From: Microcaldota archaeon
GTDB lineage: Archaea; Micrarchaeota; Micrarchaeia; Micrarchaeales; CABMGC01
DNA: 48,154 nt
NCBI GenBank assembly: GCA_028867435.1
Contig: JAGWGI010000007.1
Span: forward strand, 1 to 48,154
Direction: 5' to 3'
Shown: piece after piece, positions 38,816 through 47,281 of the stretch
Layout: every line of letters begins with the position of its first letter
Numbering within the stretch: the first letter of the stretch is position 1
Notes under the pieces: generated by a model
The model's input: only the letters and a program-made list of their open reading frames with translations
Database searches by the model: none
What the model was told of the DNA's origin: nothing
Position numbers and translations under genes: made by a program

Positions 38816-39088
38816 ATGGATGATATTAAAATTTGGAGGGAGGAAGGATGGTATATTGTAAACATACCGGCTTTGGGGATCGTAGATCAGGCAAGGACGC
38901 TCAAGGAGCTTAAGAAGGAGTTAAAGGAGGCGATAGAGCTCTCAATTGAAAGCATTATAATAGACGAATTGAAGATAACTGGAAAGAAGGTAAGCGGATT
39001 GCGTGAACTTTTGACTAGTGCAGTTCTCAATAGGGTAGATACGTCGATTTCTAGAAAACAAGGAAAGATTATAGAGGCAAGCGCTTAG
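38816..39088 (+). CDS. hicB: HicB-like antitoxin
   Basis: DDIKIWREEGWYIVNIPALGIVDQARTLKELKKELKEAIELSIESI, HicB degraded RNase-H-like pattern; immediately upstream of hicA. GTG 38801 is the alternative start. Confidence 0.72.
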   Translation: MDDIKIWREEGWYIVNIPALGIVDQARTLKELKKELKEAIELSIESIIIDELKITGKKVSGLRELLTSAVLNRVDTSISRKQGKIIEASA

Positions 39089-39321
39089 TGGCTGACTTTA
39101 TGCCAGGGCTGGTTATAAAGGATGTTGAACTCCTCAGGATCCTTACAAAAAAGTTTGGCTTTTTGGTATTAAGACAGAAGGGTAGCCATGTAAGGCTCTC
39201 CAATGGCGTACGAAGGGTAACAATACCGATCCATAACAGGGAGCTAAAACAGGGCACGTTAAATTCAATACTAGTTCAGGTAGGTCTTACTAGAGAGGAC
39301 ATACTAAAAGCCGGTAGATAG
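39088..39321 (+). CDS. hicA: HicA-like mRNA interferase toxin
   Basis: LLRILTKKFGFLVLRQKGSHVRLSNGVRRVTIPIHNRELKQGTLNSILVQVGLTREDIL: GSHV and TIPxHxxxELxxGTLxxI motifs. Confidence 0.9.
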   Translation: MADFMPGLVIKDVELLRILTKKFGFLVLRQKGSHVRLSNGVRRVTIPIHNRELKQGTLNSILVQVGLTREDILKAGR

Positions 39322-39359
39322 GGATAAATAACTTTGATCGATTTTACTAGTGTGTTATT

Positions 39360-40574
39360 ATGGTACTTTCAAAAAGGAGCAAATACGCATTCAACCCGAT
39401 AGACGAGGACAATGAGCTGGCGGCAAAGATAATGAAAAGCGGTAAGAAGGTGATGCAGCTCAACAGGGGGGACATTGCAATATACTTCCCGACACCTAAG
39501 TACATCAAGGACGCTTATATAGAGGCGATACGGGAGAACAAAATGGGATACACGCAGTCGCGTGGAATACCTGAACTAATTGATGCGGTAATAGAGAGAT
39601 ACAAAAGGATGTTCAGGATAGGCTTAAGTGAAGAGGATATAGTAATAACAGAGGGGGTTTCAGAAGCGCTCTACTTCTTGAATGCCTCGATGCTCAATCC
39701 CGGAAATCACGCGGTTGTGTTCAAGCCATACTATACTCAGTACATACCAAACATTGAACTATCTGAAGGGAAGGCATACCATCTTGACTACGATGAGAAG
39801 CGGGGCTGGGATATAGACACCGATGAGCTGGATAGGCATATGAAGAAGATGAAGGAAAGGCGTGGGATTAAGTACATCATGATAACCAATCCGAACAACC
39901 CTACAGGAACAGTGCTGGGAAGGAGAACCCTTGAGGAAGTGGTTGAACTGGCAAAGAACCATGGGCTCGCACTGGTAAGCGATGAGATATATGATGAGAT
40001 AGTTTTCAACGGGGCAAAGTTCACTAGCGTCTCGCAGCTTGCAAAGGGCGTTCCGCATGTAATACTAAACGGAGCCTCAAAAAACCTTGACGCCACGGGG
40101 TTTAGGATAGGATATATGATAGTTCCAGGGGAGGACAAGGAGTCCATGGAGCTAAAGAGGAAATTTGAAGATTTTGCAACAGTTAGGGTGTCGGTCAATG
40201 CCCCTGCCCAGTATGCGGTAGCAGAGGCAATAAGGAACGTGAAGGAGCATAAAAGGGCAATAGGGTACATGGTTGGCGAGATAGAGAACAGGGTAAACTA
40301 CGCAATGAAACTGCTTGGCGAAAATCCTTACCTGACAACTGTAAAGCCGCATGGCGCCTACTACATTTTCCCTAGAATAGATTTAAAATCCTTGAATTAC
40401 AAAAAGGATAAGGAGTTCGTTGACGACCTTCTGGAGAAGACGCTTGTCCAGTTCACAAGGGGATCTGGCTTTGGGGCACAGAGCCATTTTAGGATTGTGG
40501 CATTGCCGGAAAAGAAGGTTCTGGGAGAAGCAATAAATAGGATGAACGACTTCTGCAGGAAGAGGGCAAGGTAA
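39360..40574 (+). CDS. Class I/II PLP-dependent aminotransferase (aspartate/alanine aminotransferase-like)
   Basis: MGYTQSRGIPELIDAVIERYKR; ITNPNNPTGTVLGRRTLEEVVELA; LVSDEIYDEIVF; NGASKNLDATGFRIGYMI. Confidence 0.92.
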   Translation: MVLSKRSKYAFNPIDEDNELAAKIMKSGKKVMQLNRGDIAIYFPTPKYIKDAYIEAIRENKMGYTQSRGIPELIDAVIERYKRMFRIGLSEEDIVITEGVSEALYFLNASMLNPGNHAVVFKPYYTQYIPNIELSEGKAYHLDYDEKRGWDIDTDELDRHMKKMKERRGIKYIMITNPNNPTGTVLGRRTLEEVVELAKNHGLALVSDEIYDEIVFNGAKFTSVSQLAKGVPHVILNGASKNLDATGFRIGYMIVPGEDKESMELKRKFEDFATVRVSVNAPAQYAVAEAIRNVKEHKRAIGYMVGEIENRVNYAMKLLGENPYLTTVKPHGAYYIFPRIDLKSLNYKKDKEFVDDLLEKTLVQFTRGSGFGAQSHFRIVALPEKKVLGEAINRMNDFCRKRAR

Positions 40575-40582
40575 GCAAGCGC

Positions 40583-40653
40583 GGAGGTATTGTCTAATGG
40601 TAGGACGTCACCCTTACACGGTGAAGGCCTGGGTTCGATTCCCTGTACCTCCA
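40583..40653 (+). tRNA. tRNA-Val, anticodon UAC
   Basis: Acceptor GGAGGTA/TACCTCC (7 bp), D stem GTCT/GGAC, anticodon stem TCACC/GGTGA with loop CTTACAC, T loop TTCGATT, discriminator A; no encoded CCA. Confidence 0.93.
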
Positions 40654-40863
40654 TATTACGTCAGGTAAGGTGTATGTTGGCATAGTAACTTAACTTCGCC
40701 ACTTCACACTAACCAAATTCTCTAAATCGATTCGCCAAATCGACTTTTACCAGCGCAGATTGAGGTTTTTATCCCCATATTTGAGGGGAAAATCGTCCAA
40801 AACGGCACGAATTGGCGGTGAAAGTTGTTCGGCCAGGATTTCCGCACTGTTTTTCGGTCAAAT

Positions 40864-41802
40864 TTATGTTAGTGAAGTATCATGCTTAAAGTTAGGCTGG
40901 CGACTTTTTATTATCTCGCCGATAGCTGCAATGAAGTCTGGGCTTGTATTCAGCGATTCGGTTCTTATCAGTCTTGCATCATGCGAATCGGCGAGGGCCT
41001 TCGCCTCGATATCGATATCATAAAGCACTTCCAGATGGTCCGATACAAAACCTATGGGGCAAATGAGGATGTCATTTTTTCCATCGTCCATTAGTTCTGA
41101 CAGGGTTTCTTTTAGATCTGGGCCAAGCCACTTTTCCTTAGGGCACCTTGGTGCGCTCTGATATGCTAGCCTCCATCTCTTCAAATCGAGTATTTTTGCA
41201 ATGCCGATGCAGCTCTCCAAAAGCTGCGCAACATAGTCGTCGCCATCATACACAATCTTCTCTGGAAGGCTGTGTGCAGTGAACACTATCTGAATACCGT
41301 CAAGCCCTGCTTCCTGAAATTTTTCTGCAGCCTTTCTTATCTTTCCCGCTACTGCGCACAGAAATCCGTGGTCGCGGTTCCAGCTCTGTACAAAGTCAAT
41401 CTTCAGATTGCCTTGAACGCTTAGTATACGCCTTTCGTACTCGCTTATACTCATCGAAGAATGGTGAGGGGCGAGCACCATCCCTATTGCATTATTTATC
41501 CCGTCGTTGTGCATCTTCTTGATGGATTCCTCTATGAATGGCTCCCAATGCTTCATCCCAACATAGATCCGAAATTTCGCCGAACTGCTGGAACTGAGAT
41601 ATTCCTGCACCATCCTTGCCTGATCCAGCGTTATCCCAAGCAAGGGGGATTTTCCCCCTATGGCGATATACCTATTTTTCAGCGTCTCGACTTCGCTATA
41701 TGACGGAACCCTGCCGCCACGTATGTTGGTGTAGTATTTACCCACGTTTTCGAGGGTGTCAGGACTACCGTATGCCATCAAAAGCACCCCAGTCTCATCC
41801 AT
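40864..41802 (-). CDS. hemH: Ferrochelatase (HemH/CpfC)
   Basis: GVLLMAYGSPDTLENVGKYYTNIRGGR; GGKSPLLGITLDQA; GMVLAPHHSSMSISEY; VFTAHSLPEKIV; APRCPKEKWLGPDLKETL; PIGFVSDHLEVLYDIDIEA. Start moved from the track (41850) to MDETG. Confidence 0.95.
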   Translation of the reverse strand: MDETGVLLMAYGSPDTLENVGKYYTNIRGGRVPSYSEVETLKNRYIAIGGKSPLLGITLDQARMVQEYLSSSSSAKFRIYVGMKHWEPFIEESIKKMHNDGINNAIGMVLAPHHSSMSISEYERRILSVQGNLKIDFVQSWNRDHGFLCAVAGKIRKAAEKFQEAGLDGIQIVFTAHSLPEKIVYDGDDYVAQLLESCIGIAKILDLKRWRLAYQSAPRCPKEKWLGPDLKETLSELMDDGKNDILICPIGFVSDHLEVLYDIDIEAKALADSHDARLIRTESLNTSPDFIAAIGEIIKSRQPNFKHDTSLT

Positions 41803-42826
41803 CGTATTGCCTCTTGTAGCTGTGCACAACATTGACCAACTCTGCGACATTTTCCACAGGAGTATTGGGGAGTATGCCGTGCCCGAGATTGAATATGTGA
41901 CCGATTCTGTTTGCTTTTTTCAGCACGTCTAGCGACATTGCCTTGAGCGATTGACTTGAGAGCAGTGCTTTGGGATCTAAGTTGCCCTGGATCCCGATAT
42001 TATTGCCAAGCCTTTTCCATGCCTCATCTATGTTAATTCTCCAATCTATTCCAATAACATCTCCGCCTGCCTCTTTCATACTCTCCAGAAGATGCGAGGT
42101 GTTTGTGCCAAAATGTATTGATGGTATCCCTTTCTTTTTGACTGAGCCAAGTATCATCTGTGAGTACCTTAGTACAAATTCGTCGTATTCGTCCCTGCCC
42201 AGTATGCCAACCCAGCTGTCGAATAACTGTATGACGTCAACGCCTTCGCTTATCTGTTCTGCAAGGTAGCTCACCGTCAGCTCTGTAAGCTTGCGCATCA
42301 GAGTGTGCCATGCCTGCGGATATCTTCTCATGAATGCCTTGGTCGCCACGAAATCCTTGGACGCCTTCCCTTCTATTAGGTAGCTTGCAAGCGTGAACGG
42401 CGCCCCGGAAAAGCCTATTAGGGGAACGTCGAGCCTGCGCTTTGCCTTCCTTATCAATTCAAAAACAAACGGCACATCTCCTCTCACTTCGTGACAAGAC
42501 AATTTCTCGACAGACTGTGGGCTTCTCACCGGATCCTTTATCACAGGCCCCACTTCGTCGCGGATCTCGAAATCCATGCCTATGCTCTTAAGGGGTAGCA
42601 TTATATCGGCAAACAGTATTGCCGCATCGAAACCGAACCTTTCGACAGGCATGCATACTATTTCGCTTGCAAGATCCGGATCGTTGAATATCTCCATGAG
42701 CGACTTTTCTTTCCTTATTTCCCTGTATTCGGGAAGGTATCTTCCTGCCTGCCTCATTATCCATATTGGGGTGTGTTCGGTAGGCTCCTGCCTGCAGGCC
42801 TTTAACAGAATGTCGTTTCTGATCAT
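41795..42826 (-). CDS. hemE: Uroporphyrinogen decarboxylase
   Basis: PIWIMRQAGRYLPEYREIR; GFDAAILFADIMLPLKSIGMDFEI; GFSGAPFTLASYLIEG; FNLGHGILPNTPVENV. Confidence 0.97.
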   Translation of the reverse strand: MIRNDILLKACRQEPTEHTPIWIMRQAGRYLPEYREIRKEKSLMEIFNDPDLASEIVCMPVERFGFDAAILFADIMLPLKSIGMDFEIRDEVGPVIKDPVRSPQSVEKLSCHEVRGDVPFVFELIRKAKRRLDVPLIGFSGAPFTLASYLIEGKASKDFVATKAFMRRYPQAWHTLMRKLTELTVSYLAEQISEGVDVIQLFDSWVGILGRDEYDEFVLRYSQMILGSVKKKGIPSIHFGTNTSHLLESMKEAGGDVIGIDWRINIDEAWKRLGNNIGIQGNLDPKALLSSQSLKAMSLDVLKKANRIGHIFNLGHGILPNTPVENVAELVNVVHSYKRQYDG

Positions 42827-42830
42827 GCAT

Positions 42831-43505
42831 TCACCAGAGCGTTTTGATTATCTCCTCTATTGACCTGCGCACTCCCAGAAATACTGGCGTTTCCTTAAGA
42901 GTATACTTCCTGACTCTCGCCTCGCGCAACGCCCTCGCGAGATCCCTGTACTCACGCAGGTCGTCTGTCTCGTATGAGAGCACGAATTCCTGGTCGTCCA
43001 AGCCGAACGAATATGCGAGCCCCTGCCTTATCGACTTGAATCCCCTTGCAATCTGGACGTGCTCTTTCATCATTTCGCCTCTCTCATCTCCGCCCAGCAG
43101 GTACCATTCGGAGGTTTTGATGAACGGATAGACGGCAATGTATTTGCCGCGCTCGCTTGAATTTAGAGACTGAGATTGCGTATCATGCTCCCTTACATAT
43201 TCAGATTTGCCAGTCAATCCTATGAGCGAGTGTTTTAGAAGAAGATACCTGCCAATTCCAGACTTTAGCAGTTGCGTCAAAAAGTACTGAAGTTCTTCAA
43301 GCGAGCTACTAACTAGCCATAGCATAATGTCAGCTTCCGGCTCTATGCCAGTGAGGGCATAGCTGCCCACCCTGATGTGCTTCTGGCTGTTTATGAGCTT
43401 CAACGCTTCGTCGCGCCTAGACTCCTTCTCTGTATCTCCAAGAGAGTACCAAGCGCTGTCAAGCTTGAGAACTGCAAACTGCACAAATACATCGTCGCTG
43501 TGCAT
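42831..43505 (-). CDS. hemQ: Chlorite dismutase-family protein, HemQ/ChdC (coproheme decarboxylase)-like
   Basis: IAVYPFIKTSEWYLLGGDERGEMMKEHVQIARGF and FGLDDQEFVLSYETDDL; placed between hemCD and hemE/hemH. Confidence 0.85.
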   Translation of the reverse strand: MHSDDVFVQFAVLKLDSAWYSLGDTEKESRRDEALKLINSQKHIRVGSYALTGIEPEADIMLWLVSSSLEELQYFLTQLLKSGIGRYLLLKHSLIGLTGKSEYVREHDTQSQSLNSSERGKYIAVYPFIKTSEWYLLGGDERGEMMKEHVQIARGFKSIRQGLAYSFGLDDQEFVLSYETDDLREYRDLARALREARVRKYTLKETPVFLGVRRSIEEIIKTLW

Positions 43506-45182
43506 CTAATCTCCAATATAATCTTTGAGCACAGCCCTAATAATACCTTCTGCAGTGTGTTCTTGGGCGACTATACTACTTGCGCCTAAATCCCTGACGG
43601 CGATTGCAGTTACAGGGCCTATACAGATAATCTTCGAGCCAATCCCGGCTAGGCTACCAGCACCAAACAGCTTGGCGAAGCTTGCAACTGCCGAAGTGCT
43701 GCTAAAGACGATGTACGAAATACCACTGTCGCACATGATTTTTTGCAGTTTATCGTAACCGCCGCTTACCTGAATTGTCTTGTATGCATCAACCTGTGAC
43801 ACTATTGCGCCCCTTTTCTTAAGTGCAACTGGCAGGCTCATATCGGCAATGTTGGATCTGAGAAGTAGTATGCGCTTGCCGCTCACATCTCCCATTCCAT
43901 TTACGACCTCCATTGTAAGATAGCGCCTTGGCACATAATCAACCTTTACCCTGCCTTCAGCCAGAGCTCTTGCAGTTGCAGGGCCGACTGCGGCAACCTT
44001 GGGGCTACAGATCATACAACCGAGCTCCCTCATCCGCTCCAGCACGAACCTTGCCCCGTTACCGCTAGTGAAAACAACCCAGTCATAATCCGACACGCAT
44101 CTTATCGCCGAATCGAGATAGTAGTTGTCATCTAGAGGCATGGTCTTAATTGTGGGAAAGAGTATAGGTTTGCTGCCTAGTTCCCTGAACCCTAGTGATA
44201 GTGCCTCAGCAAGCCTTCTCTCAGAGGTTATCAGTATATTTTTGTTGCGCAGTGGTTCATAGTCTATCTCCCCGCCAAGTATCTTGTAGGCACCCTGTGC
44301 CAGCAGCCTCTGTGCAAGCTTGTTGCCAATGCTCCTTGCCCCGCCTATTGCCCCTGCCATCTTCCCCCTGAATATCTTTTTGCCTGAATCGTTGCCGACA
44401 AATCCATGCAAAAGCACGCTGCCATCTTTTACCTCTGCATATGCGCCTATTGGCACAACGCATCCACCGCCAAGGCTGCCCAAGAACGCACGCTCCTCGT
44501 CAGTCGCAACCCTTGTCTGGATATGCTCCACTTTTTTTAGCATAGCGTTGAGCTCAACATCTCCTCTTCTGGTCTGAATTGCAAGCGCACCCTGCCCAGG
44601 CGCAGGGACCATCATACTTATCGGAAGGTACTCTGCTATTCTGTCTGCGGCACCCAGCCGGATAACTCCTGCCGCAGCTATCACTATAGCATCATACTCG
44701 CCATTGTCGAGCTTGCGTATCCTCGTATCTACATTGCCTCTAAGACCCATGATATTAAAATCATCTCTGTATGCACGCAGCTGGCTCATCCTTCTGGGGC
44801 TCTCTGTGCCTATCCTCGCGCCCCTAGGCAGCTGGTCCAATCTGAGATCTCCATTCGAGATAAGCACATCACGCGCGTCCTCCCTTCTAGTTACCGCACT
44901 TACTGCAAGGTCGCTGTGTATAATTGTGGGCAGATCCTTGAGGCTGTGAACTGCGATGTCGATTTTCTTGGTCAGTAACTCATCTTCGATGTCTTTAGTG
45001 AAAATGCCGTCCGTAGAGATGTCGCTCAGCGGAACCTCAGGCTTCCTGTCACCCTCAGTTTTTATGTAGACAATCTCGTAATCAAAGCTTGGATGCACAG
45101 CTGTTATTGCATCTGCAGCCTGCTGCGTTTGTATTGTGCTCAGCTTGCTCCCTCTTGTGCCTATTATGAAACTGCGCGCCAT
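43506..45182 (-). CDS. hemCD: Fused hydroxymethylbilane synthase (HemC) / uroporphyrinogen-III synthase (HemD)
   Basis: N-half: GTRGSKLSTIQTQQAADAI, FTKDIEDELLTKKIDIAVHSLKDLP, GGGCVVPIGAYAEV. C-half: NILITSERRLAEALSLGFRELGSKPILFPTIKT, VVFTSGNGARFVLERM, FSSTSAVASFAKLFG. Confidence 0.92.
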   Translation of the reverse strand: MARSFIIGTRGSKLSTIQTQQAADAITAVHPSFDYEIVYIKTEGDRKPEVPLSDISTDGIFTKDIEDELLTKKIDIAVHSLKDLPTIIHSDLAVSAVTRREDARDVLISNGDLRLDQLPRGARIGTESPRRMSQLRAYRDDFNIMGLRGNVDTRIRKLDNGEYDAIVIAAAGVIRLGAADRIAEYLPISMMVPAPGQGALAIQTRRGDVELNAMLKKVEHIQTRVATDEERAFLGSLGGGCVVPIGAYAEVKDGSVLLHGFVGNDSGKKIFRGKMAGAIGGARSIGNKLAQRLLAQGAYKILGGEIDYEPLRNKNILITSERRLAEALSLGFRELGSKPILFPTIKTMPLDDNYYLDSAIRCVSDYDWVVFTSGNGARFVLERMRELGCMICSPKVAAVGPATARALAEGRVKVDYVPRRYLTMEVVNGMGDVSGKRILLLRSNIADMSLPVALKKRGAIVSQVDAYKTIQVSGGYDKLQKIMCDSGISYIVFSSTSAVASFAKLFGAGSLAGIGSKIICIGPVTAIAVRDLGASSIVAQEHTAEGIIRAVLKDYIGD

Positions 45183-45265
45183 GGTGTCACTCTACAACTA
45201 GGTACTGTATTAGAATAGACTTCGGATAATAAAAAGTGATGCGTAGAGGAGTTGAAACTTCCTTG

Positions 45266-45514
45266 CTATTGTAGGGCGCCACTATCTGGCTTTGACTCTT
45301 GATTTGGCGGGTCCTTTGTGGCACTCTCACTTTTGTCTCCTCTGACAACACCTATTAGGGCGACTATAAACCCGACAAGTATTATGCCCCACCCAACCCA
45401 TAATATTGTAGAAGCTGGATAGTGTAGAAGGCTTGAAGTAAAGTTGTATCCGGAATTGAGCAAAATGCCAATGATGACAATTATGACCCCGATTACAAAA
45501 AGAAATGCTTCCAT
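45266..45514 (-). CDS. Small membrane protein
   Basis: MEAFLFVIGVIIVIIGILL...STILWVGWGIILVGFIVALIGVV, two TM segments; track start 45568 probably too long. Confidence 0.5.
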   Translation of the reverse strand: MEAFLFVIGVIIVIIGILLNSGYNFTSSLLHYPASTILWVGWGIILVGFIVALIGVVRGDKSESATKDPPNQESKPDSGALQ

Positions 45515-45723
45515 GATATAGCTATTGCTGCAAAAATTTAAATATAAGGACATTGGCCATCTGGCCATTTCATCTAACGGAATGAACAGCTCATGGATTG
45601 TGGTTATGCCGCATGAGGATGCAGGGCTTTAGTACCCGTCCTTCCTTTTCTTTGAGGAAAACAGGGGATATGGCAAATTTGGCTGATGTGGGGTTTATAT
45701 TACATTGCAGTGCAACTCCACCT

Positions 45724-46092
45724 ATGGCCAAAAAAACCACTATGAGGCTGCAGTTCACAGCAGCTGCGATAGCAATACTTGTGATAGTTGCAGTAGCAGT
45801 CATATTCTTTTACAATCCCAATAGGGTTCTGCCCACTCACCAGGCGCAATATTATGCCGGGGAGAAGGTAAGCAATTTCCTTATTACCAAGGTAAACCCA
45901 GAAAACGTTACTGGCATTCTTTATGTGCAATACCCACTTGCATACCAAAATGGAACGACAACCACAATTCGCATCGGCGAAAGCATCGGGTATAGCTGCG
46001 ATGGTACAGCTGCAAGGCTCATTGGAATAAATGGTACATCTGCGGTTTTTGTGCTCAACATTACAAGATCTTCTTACGGATGCCCAATCTGA
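45724..46092 (+). CDS. Secreted/membrane-anchored hypothetical protein
   Basis: MAKKTTMRLQFTAAAIAILVIVAVAVIFFY signal anchor followed by extracellular-type sequence rich in NxT/S sequons and two Cys (SYGCPI near the end); track start 45598 probably too long. Confidence 0.5.
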   Translation: MAKKTTMRLQFTAAAIAILVIVAVAVIFFYNPNRVLPTHQAQYYAGEKVSNFLITKVNPENVTGILYVQYPLAYQNGTTTTIRIGESIGYSCDGTAARLIGINGTSAVFVLNITRSSYGCPI

Positions 46093-47281
46093 GAGGCTTG
46101 CCAAAGCGCTTCATCGAGAACCTTGAGATGTCATGCTTTGTGCTTCCGTATATCGCAAGGTCTGCAAGGATTCTGCCAATCAGAGGTGCAAACTTGAATC
46201 CGTGGCCAGAAAACCCTGTCGCGACTATCATAGTGCTGTTTGGCTGGTCAATTATGAAATCCTCGTCTGGGGAGATATCGTACATGCATAGCTTCTTTTC
46301 TAAGATTTTTCCATTGGCGAGCTTTGGTATGTAGTATTTTGCCAATTTCCTAAGCCTTGCCGTTGACTTAAATTCCCCAGAGTCCTTGAGTTTTTGCGGG
46401 TCCGCAGACTTTGCAGAGTCTACCGCCACCTTCACCGCGTTTATCCCGTGCATCGGGATGCCGTAGAAATGGTCGCCTTCCATGTAGCTGAAGAGCGGGA
46501 ATTTCCCAATCTTGAAATCACTCTGGTTCTTGGGCTTTATATAAAGGACTTCCTGCCTTGTGGTCTTTATTGGGTATCTACCCCCAAAAAGCTTGTTTAT
46601 CCAGAAGCCTGCGGTGACTACTATCTTCCTTGCGTATATTTTTTCGCCATGCTCTAGCAGCACGCAGTTGTCTGCGATCGCAATTACTCTGGATTCTTCT
46701 CTTACCTTAAGACCGCGTTTCTTTCCAAGCGCAACAAACACATCTATCGCAGCAGATGCGCTCAGCACCCCGCCGCTTGGATCAAGAAGCCCGAAGCTGG
46801 CATCAAACTGCGGAAACCTGCGGTTTAGCTCTTTTTTCTCAAGCAGCTCTGCCTTGAGCCCCAGCTTTTTTAGTGCAAGATAGTATTGTAACACGTTCTC
46901 CCTGCCGCTCTTTTCCAAGGAGATCTTAGAGCCCCAGCCTACGCTGTGCTGAATCGAATACCTGGTATTGTTACCGTCTTCCTTGCATAGAGATAGCAGG
47001 CCCCCCTTAAAATAAAGTTTCGTTCCGGATTCCCTCTCAAGTGCCTTCCAGAGCTTAAGACTTTCCATCGCAAGTTTGGTGTATAGGGGATCGCCATAGG
47101 CATACCTGAAGAACCTGCTGTGATCCTGCGACTGGTTGAACGCGCCCTTGACTGTAAACTGTTCAATTAAGAGCACTTTTTTGCCCTTCTTTGATAGGTT
47201 GTAGGCCGCAGAGCACCCCATTATCCCGGCCCCTACAACTATCACATCGTAGGCTATTCTCTCACTGCCGCCTTTTATCAT
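46061..47281 (-). CDS. FAD-dependent oxidoreductase, monomeric sarcosine oxidase/N-methyltryptophan oxidase-like (DAO family)
   Basis: DVIVVGAGIMGCSAAYNLSKKGKKVLLIEQF; QSQDHSRFFRYAYGDPLYTKLA; PDEDFIIDQPNSTMIVATGFSGHGFKFAPLIGRILADL. Confidence 0.88.
   Translation of the reverse strand: MIKGGSERIAYDVIVVGAGIMGCSAAYNLSKKGKKVLLIEQFTVKGAFNQSQDHSRFFRYAYGDPLYTKLAMESLKLWKALERESGTKLYFKGGLLSLCKEDGNNTRYSIQHSVGWGSKISLEKSGRENVLQYYLALKKLGLKAELLEKKELNRRFPQFDASFGLLDPSGGVLSASAAIDVFVALGKKRGLKVREESRVIAIADNCVLLEHGEKIYARKIVVTAGFWINKLFGGRYPIKTTRQEVLYIKPKNQSDFKIGKFPLFSYMEGDHFYGIPMHGINAVKVAVDSAKSADPQKLKDSGEFKSTARLRKLAKYYIPKLANGKILEKKLCMYDISPDEDFIIDQPNSTMIVATGFSGHGFKFAPLIGRILADLAIYGSTKHDISRFSMKRFGKPLRLGIRKKIL

Noticed and set aside
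46061-47281. Considered as the missing protoporphyrinogen/coproporphyrinogen oxidase (HemY/CgoX) for the nearby heme operon
   Set aside because: Motifs fit the DAO/sarcosine-oxidase family rather than the HemY/amine-oxidase family.
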